Assembly: GCA_002316215.1 (NCBI GenBank)
Contig: DCDB01000023.1
Coordinates: 1-11,503, forward strand
Source: Lachnospiraceae bacterium UBA1066
GTDB taxonomy: Bacteria > Bacillota > Clostridia > Lachnospirales > Lachnospiraceae
Length of the DNA: 11,503 nt
Direction: 5' to 3'
Shown here: one piece after another, positions 7,764 to 11,503 of the stretch
How the letters are laid out: each line of letters begins with the position of its first letter
How positions within the stretch are numbered: the stretch's first letter is position 1
The notes under the pieces: model-generated
The model's input: the letters and a program-made list of their open reading frames with translations, nothing else
Databases searched by the model: none
Told to the model about the DNA's origin: nothing
Translations under genes and position numbers: made by a program

Positions 7764-7780
7764 GTCTTTATAACAAAAAA
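7764..7780. promoter_or_regulatory. Candidate AraC operator, copy 2
   Basis: GTCTTTATAACAAAAAA is the second copy of the 17-bp repeat. It ends 3 bases before the weak -35-like element of the symporter promoter (7784-7789), the position from which AraC proteins usually activate. The T/A-rich content means that part of the match could be chance. Confidence 0.45.
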
Positions 7781-7783
7781 TCA

Positions 7784-7813
7784 TTCTTAAATCTGGAGAC
7801 TGACGTTTATACT
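7784..7813 (+). promoter_or_regulatory. Putative activator-dependent promoter of the symporter-glycosidase operon
   Basis: TATACT at 7808-7813 is a reasonable -10. The hexamer 18 bases upstream, TTCTTA (7784-7789), is a poor -35, which fits a need for activation by a protein bound just upstream at 7764-7780. Transcription would start near 7820, leaving a leader of about 57 bases. Confidence 0.4.
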
Positions 7814-7853
7814 GAATTTATCAGATACAAAGTTACATTCAGAAAACCAGATT
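7790..7853. repeat. Nested inverted repeats upstream of the symporter gene
   Basis: AATCTGG (7790-7796) is mirrored by CCAGATT (7847-7853). Inside it CTGAAT (7812-7817) is mirrored by ATTCAG (7838-7843). The right-hand arms end 13 bases before the ribosome site GGGAGG (7866-7871). The left arms overlap the putative promoter, so this could be an operator dyad or chance rather than an RNA fold. Confidence 0.3.
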
Positions 7854-7876
7854 CCATATAAATTAGGGAGGTCAAA

Positions 7877-9397
7877 ATGGCAGCAGCAGAAAGAGAAGCG
7901 AAAATACGAAATAAAGTAAAGAATCCGGCGGATCGTCTTCCGGTAGGAAAGTTTTTTTTATGGAAGTCCAGGGATATTTCCCTGGCGGCAATGAACACGA
8001 TCATCCTCGGATATCTGATGATTTTCTGTACGAATGCGCTTGGCCTGAATGCAGGAACAGTCGGCGTTCTGCTTCTGGTCAGCAAGATCTTTGACGGAGT
8101 AACGGATCTTTTTGCAGGATATATTGTTGATAATACGCATACAAAGCTCGGCAAGGCGCGGCCGTATGAGTTCTGTATTCTTGGGGTTTGGCTAACGACA
8201 CTTCTTCTTTTCTTCTGTCCGGCAGGATGGGGAGAGTTTGCGAAATGCGCATGGGTATTTGCGATGTATACACTCGATTTCAGTATTTTTTCCACGATGC
8301 TGAATGCCAATCAGACACCGTATATGATCCGGGCTTTTTCCAATAATAAGATTGTCATTACGAAAGTATCTTCATTCGGCGGCATCGTCAGCATGATTTT
8401 CGCCATGGTCGTATCCGTATCCTTCCCGATTCTTATGAAGCATCTGGCAACGGATGCCGGCGGATGGAGAGCCCTCATTCTGATTTACGCTGTTCCGTTT
8501 GCCCTGATTGGAATCCTGCGTCTGCTTTTCGTAAAAGAAGATCCCAGCATCGATGCGGCAGCCGGACAGAGCACGAAGATCAATGCCAAAGAAGTGCTCA
8601 CAATGCTTAAGAAGAATAAATACTGCTGGATTTCCGCCGGGATTATGCTGTTCTATCAGCTGGCCGTCGGCTTCGGTGCGGGGAGTTACTACTTTACATA
8701 CATCATCGGAGATATCTCGAAGTTTGGCCTGGTCAGCGTGCTGTCTGTCGTGACCCTGCCGCTGATGATCTTTTTCCCGGCGATGATCAGAAAGATGAGC
8801 GTTGCAAAGCTCTTCGCAATTTTCGGAACAATTGCTTTTCTGGGCTACATGATGGTCTTTGCGGGAGGCGCAAATGTCACGATTGTTTATATCGGCGTCA
8901 TCCTGACAGTTCTTCTCAACCTTCCGCTCGGTTATCTCGGCGCACTCGTTATCATGCAGCTGGCTACTTACAATGAATATATGGGACTGCACCGGATGGA
9001 AGCTTCAAGCAGTGCGATTTCCAATTTTGCATCCAAGGTCGGCGGCGGAATCGGGACAGGCCTGACCGGCATTCTTCTGTCAGCAGCCGGGTTTGTCTCC
9101 TCGACAACCGGAACCGTTGCGCAGCCGGACAGCGCCCTCAGCATGATCCGTATGCTTTATTCAGTTCTGCCGGCACTGTGCGCGGCGCTCATCGTTTTCT
9201 TCTCAATCCTTCTGGGACGACTCGGAAAAAGGATACCGGAAATGGAAGCAGACATTAATAATCGTAAAAAGGCCGCTGAAGCAGCCGCACAAACGGCAGA
9301 AAATATTTCAGGCGAGGGTTCTGTTGAAGCCATGGCAGCGGAAGAAGCAAAGGCAGAGCTTGAAAAAACAGCTGTGACTGAAAAGGAGAAGAAATGA
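7877..9397 (+). CDS. GPH/MFS-family glycoside:cation symporter (MelB-like)
   Basis: A 506-residue membrane transporter with about twelve hydrophobic segments after a 25-residue charged N-terminus. The segment from residue 70, KIFDGVTDLFAGYIVDNT followed by KLGKARPY, is the hallmark loop of the glycoside-pentoside-hexuronide (MelB/GusB/XynP) family. Asp73 and Asp77 stand where MelB has its cation-site aspartates. The usual Pro after the second Asp is replaced by Leu. After the last membrane segment, near residue 448, there is a ~55-residue polar Ala/Glu/Lys-rich tail, probably cytoplasmic, that is not a PTS IIA domain. The start follows GGGAGG (7866-7871) with 5-base spacing. Its stop overlaps the start of the glycosidase gene (ATGA), so the two are probably co-translated. 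It likely imports the glycoside that the intracellular GH3 and GH78 enzymes cut; the substrate is inferred only. Confidence 0.9.
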   Translation: MAAAEREAKIRNKVKNPADRLPVGKFFLWKSRDISLAAMNTIILGYLMIFCTNALGLNAGTVGVLLLVSKIFDGVTDLFAGYIVDNTHTKLGKARPYEFCILGVWLTTLLLFFCPAGWGEFAKCAWVFAMYTLDFSIFSTMLNANQTPYMIRAFSNNKIVITKVSSFGGIVSMIFAMVVSVSFPILMKHLATDAGGWRALILIYAVPFALIGILRLLFVKEDPSIDAAAGQSTKINAKEVLTMLKKNKYCWISAGIMLFYQLAVGFGAGSYYFTYIIGDISKFGLVSVLSVVTLPLMIFFPAMIRKMSVAKLFAIFGTIAFLGYMMVFAGGANVTIVYIGVILTVLLNLPLGYLGALVIMQLATYNEYMGLHRMEASSSAISNFASKVGGGIGTGLTGILLSAAGFVSSTTGTVAQPDSALSMIRMLYSVLPALCAALIVFFSILLGRLGKRIPEMEADINNRKKAAEAAAQTAENISGEGSVEAMAAEEAKAELEKTAVTEKEKK

Positions 9398-11503
9398 AGC
9401 ATATCCTCTGCGCCGGAACAAGTCCGGAACCGGATTTCGTCGAATTGAACAACCGTGTTCTCGTGCGCCGCGCGGCGGCCGAAGGAATGGTTCTCCTGAA
9501 AAATGACGGCATGCTGCCGGTTATGGATAAAAGAATAGCGCTTTACGGTTCAGGTGCGCGCCGGACGGTTGCCGGCGGCACAGGATCCGGTGCAATGCAT
9601 GAGCGTTATGATGTCGGAATCGAACAGGGACTACTGGATGCCGGTTTCGAGATCACGACAAAAGAATGGCTGAACCGGTATGATGATTTTTACGACGCCT
9701 CATATCGCAGCTGGAAAGAACATATCGAAGACCTGGTTAAGGATATGAGGAATCCGATGCAGATCCTCGGTACCCGCATCGCAAATGACTTCGTTTATCC
9801 GACGGGCATCCCTGTTGAAAAAAACGATCTTCAGGATGGAGTGAAAGACTGCTTCTATGTCCTTGCACGGCAGGGAGGGGAAGGACATGACCGAAAAGAT
9901 GTCAGGGCAGATTATGAATTGGATGATCTGGAGATGGAGAATCTGAGAAAAATCTGCGGTTATTATGAAAATGTCTGCGTTGTCATCAACTGCGGCGGGA
10001 TCCTGGACTGTGAGTTTCTTGACGAGCTTCCCGTCAAAGCGCTCTTTTTCATCGGTCAGAGCGGCGAGGAAGGCGGACATGCTTTCGCTGACCTGGTAAG
10101 CGGCAGGCAGAATCCTTCGGGAAAACTTTCAGACACCTGGGCCATGCACTATTGTGACGTTCCTTCTGCAGGCATCTTCGCAGATGAGTGCGGTGATCCA
10201 ACTGTCCAGGATTACCGGGAAGGCATCTATGTCGGCTACCGCTACTTCGATTCCTTTGGAATAAAGCCCAGGTTCCGCTTCGGCTTCGGATTATCCTACA
10301 CGGCTTTTGATATTCATACATCTCATGTTTTTCAAAAGGGAGAAAACCTGGAAATAGAAGCATCCGTCAGGAATACCGGCAGTGTTTCCGGCAGAGAAGT
10401 ACTTCAGGTTTATGCGACGGTTCCGTTTGGAAAAGACGGAAATGAATATCAGCGTCTGATCGGTTTCATGAAGACGAAAGAACTGGCCGCAGGTGAAAAG
10501 GAAGACTGTTTTATTTCCGTACCGCTGAAAAAGCTTGCAGTCTATCAGGAAGGAACTTCTTCCTATATCCTTTCTTGCGGAACTTATATCCTTCGGATAG
10601 GAAACGGAAGCGGGAATACTCAGCCGATTACCTGTTTCACGCTTAAAGAAGATGTGACAACAGAAGTTTGTACAAAGATTTGCCCGCTCAGGCCGGAATT
10701 GGAGGAGATGATTCCGCCGGCAAGAAAACGGGAAAATCTTACCGGTGTTCCGGAAATCGATATCGACCCTGCTTCTATCGGGAAAATTGTACACGAGTAT
10801 ATTGCCCTGCCTGTTTATCCGGATGTCAGCGTACAGGAAAAAATCGAGAGTATGAGTGTACACGATCTTGCTGCTATTACCGTTGGAAATACGCTTTTTG
10901 GCAGAGATCCTTATGTCTGTGCTGTCGGGGCTTCCGGAAATACAAACAGCGGGTTGCTTGATTCGTGCGGGATCCCGAATATCGTGCTTTCGGACGGCCC
11001 GGCAGGGCTTAACCTGACAGCGGAAATCGTCGAGACTTCTGACGGAGAAATCAAGTCTACAGCCATGTATCCGCAGTATGATTTCGGATTCTTCGGGAAA
11101 ATGCTGCGAAGCCGTCTCGGGAAACCGGAAGACGGGACGATGCATTACCAGTATGCGACGGCCCTGCCGTGCAGTACGGTGCTTGCACAGACCTGGAACA
11201 CGGACCTTCTGAGGGAAATCGGAACAGGAGTCGGCGCAGAAATGGAGAAATTCGGTGTTACCGTATGGCTGGCGCCCGGCATGAATATTCATCGGAATCC
11301 GCTGTGCGGCCGTGTTTTTGAATATTATTCCGAAGATCCGTATCTTTCCGGCGCCCTGGCGGCAGCACTGACGGAAGGCGTTCAGAGCCATCCGGGAAAA
11401 TTCGTCAGTCTGAAACATTTCTGTGCGAATAATTCTGAGGCGAAACGAGACCACTCCTCGAGCAATATGACAGAAAAAACTCTTCGGGAGATTTACCTGA
11501 AAG
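9394..11503 (+). CDS. Glycoside hydrolase family 3 beta-glycosidase with permuted domain order (3' end missing)
   Basis: Open from ATG 9394 to the window end: 703 residues, no stop. The usual GH3 C-terminal domain comes first (~20-305): VLLKNDGMLP (33-42), GEGHDR (predicted acid/base Glu163), NPSGKLSDTWA and FRFGFGLSYTAF. A fibronectin-III-like domain follows (~315-425). The TIM-barrel domain that normally comes first then begins near 470: SDGPAGL (533-539), GRVFEYYSEDP (639-649, substrate-binding Arg640) and KHFCANNSE (674-682). The nucleophile Asp, usually in SDW, would lie shortly after the window end. This order is known from some rumen bacterial beta-glucosidases (Ruminococcus albus, Butyrivibrio fibrisolvens). 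No signal peptide is seen, so it acts in the cell. The start overlaps the symporter stop by 4 bases and has AAGGAG at 9383-9388. Beta-glucosidase is the likeliest activity given the rhamnosidase; xylosidase or arabinosidase cannot be excluded. Confidence 0.93.
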   Translation, partial: MKHILCAGTSPEPDFVELNNRVLVRRAAAEGMVLLKNDGMLPVMDKRIALYGSGARRTVAGGTGSGAMHERYDVGIEQGLLDAGFEITTKEWLNRYDDFYDASYRSWKEHIEDLVKDMRNPMQILGTRIANDFVYPTGIPVEKNDLQDGVKDCFYVLARQGGEGHDRKDVRADYELDDLEMENLRKICGYYENVCVVINCGGILDCEFLDELPVKALFFIGQSGEEGGHAFADLVSGRQNPSGKLSDTWAMHYCDVPSAGIFADECGDPTVQDYREGIYVGYRYFDSFGIKPRFRFGFGLSYTAFDIHTSHVFQKGENLEIEASVRNTGSVSGREVLQVYATVPFGKDGNEYQRLIGFMKTKELAAGEKEDCFISVPLKKLAVYQEGTSSYILSCGTYILRIGNGSGNTQPITCFTLKEDVTTEVCTKICPLRPELEEMIPPARKRENLTGVPEIDIDPASIGKIVHEYIALPVYPDVSVQEKIESMSVHDLAAITVGNTLFGRDPYVCAVGASGNTNSGLLDSCGIPNIVLSDGPAGLNLTAEIVETSDGEIKSTAMYPQYDFGFFGKMLRSRLGKPEDGTMHYQYATALPCSTVLAQTWNTDLLREIGTGVGAEMEKFGVTVWLAPGMNIHRNPLCGRVFEYYSEDPYLSGALAAALTEGVQSHPGKFVSLKHFCANNSEAKRDHSSSNMTEKTLREIYLK

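Noticed and set aside
7647..7784. 46-codon N-terminal extension of the AraC gene
   Set aside because: GAGGAG 7 bases before 7646 supports the shorter start. The extension has no ribosome site and covers the AT-rich divergent promoter region.
7807..8310. - strand open frame (167 codons) divergent from the regulator
   Set aside because: It is the shadow of the symporter N-terminal coding region and would remove that gene's promoter and leader.
8372..8992. Antisense open frame (206 codons) within the symporter gene
   Set aside because: Its composition (His/Asp/Gln-rich, no hydrophobic core) is typical of the reverse of a membrane protein; no ribosome site or motif.
10291..11454. Long open frame on the - strand (387 codons)
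   Set aside because: It lies entirely opposite the GH3 gene, whose family motifs are clear. The antisense product is Cys/Arg/His-rich with no recognisable domain.

Overview
The window looks like a piece of a Clostridia (Firmicutes) chromosome, most likely a gut Lachnospiraceae-type organism. I infer this from strong AGGAGG-type ribosome sites before nearly every gene, moderate GC, a clostridial-style AraC regulator, a GPH-type sugar symporter and a domain-swapped family 3 glycosidase. No tRNA, rRNA, insertion sequence or CRISPR array is visible.

Layout. Bases 2-997 are the 3' part of a gene that starts outside the window. It encodes the end of a DUF2974/Mbeg1-like domain followed by about six membrane segments. 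A likely terminator follows (1050-1093), then an AT-rich gap to 1305. Bases 1306-6330 form a tight three-gene operon on the + strand: an alpha/beta-hydrolase esterase, a TIM-barrel sugar isomerase/epimerase-like protein and a GH78 alpha-L-rhamnosidase. It ends in a strong nested-hairpin terminator (6336-6389). On the - strand, 6432-7646 encodes an AraC-family regulator. From a 230-bp divergent promoter region, a second + strand operon starts: a GPH/MFS glycoside symporter (7877-9397), overlapped by 4 bp by a GH3 beta-glycosidase (9394 to beyond the window end).

How the genes may work together (inference). None of the three hydrolases shows a signal peptide, so the substrate is probably imported intact by the symporter. 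It would then be deacylated by the esterase, stripped of terminal alpha-L-rhamnose by GH78 and of beta-linked glucose (or another beta-sugar) by GH3. The TIM-barrel protein would process a released or modified sugar. This suits small plant rhamnoglucosides such as flavonoid rutinosides/neohesperidosides or saponins. The AraC protein would sense the substrate. Two 17-bp near-identical direct repeats exactly 50 bp apart lie in the divergent region. One overlaps the regulator's own putative extended -10 element and the other sits just upstream of the symporter's putative -35, as expected for autorepression plus activation.

The most notable observations are a related helical C-terminal tail on two unrelated enzymes of the same operon (esterase and rhamnosidase), a TIM-barrel enzyme with a roughly 45-residue insertion containing a 27-bp tandem duplication, the permuted domain order of the GH3 enzyme, and the paired candidate AraC operators.
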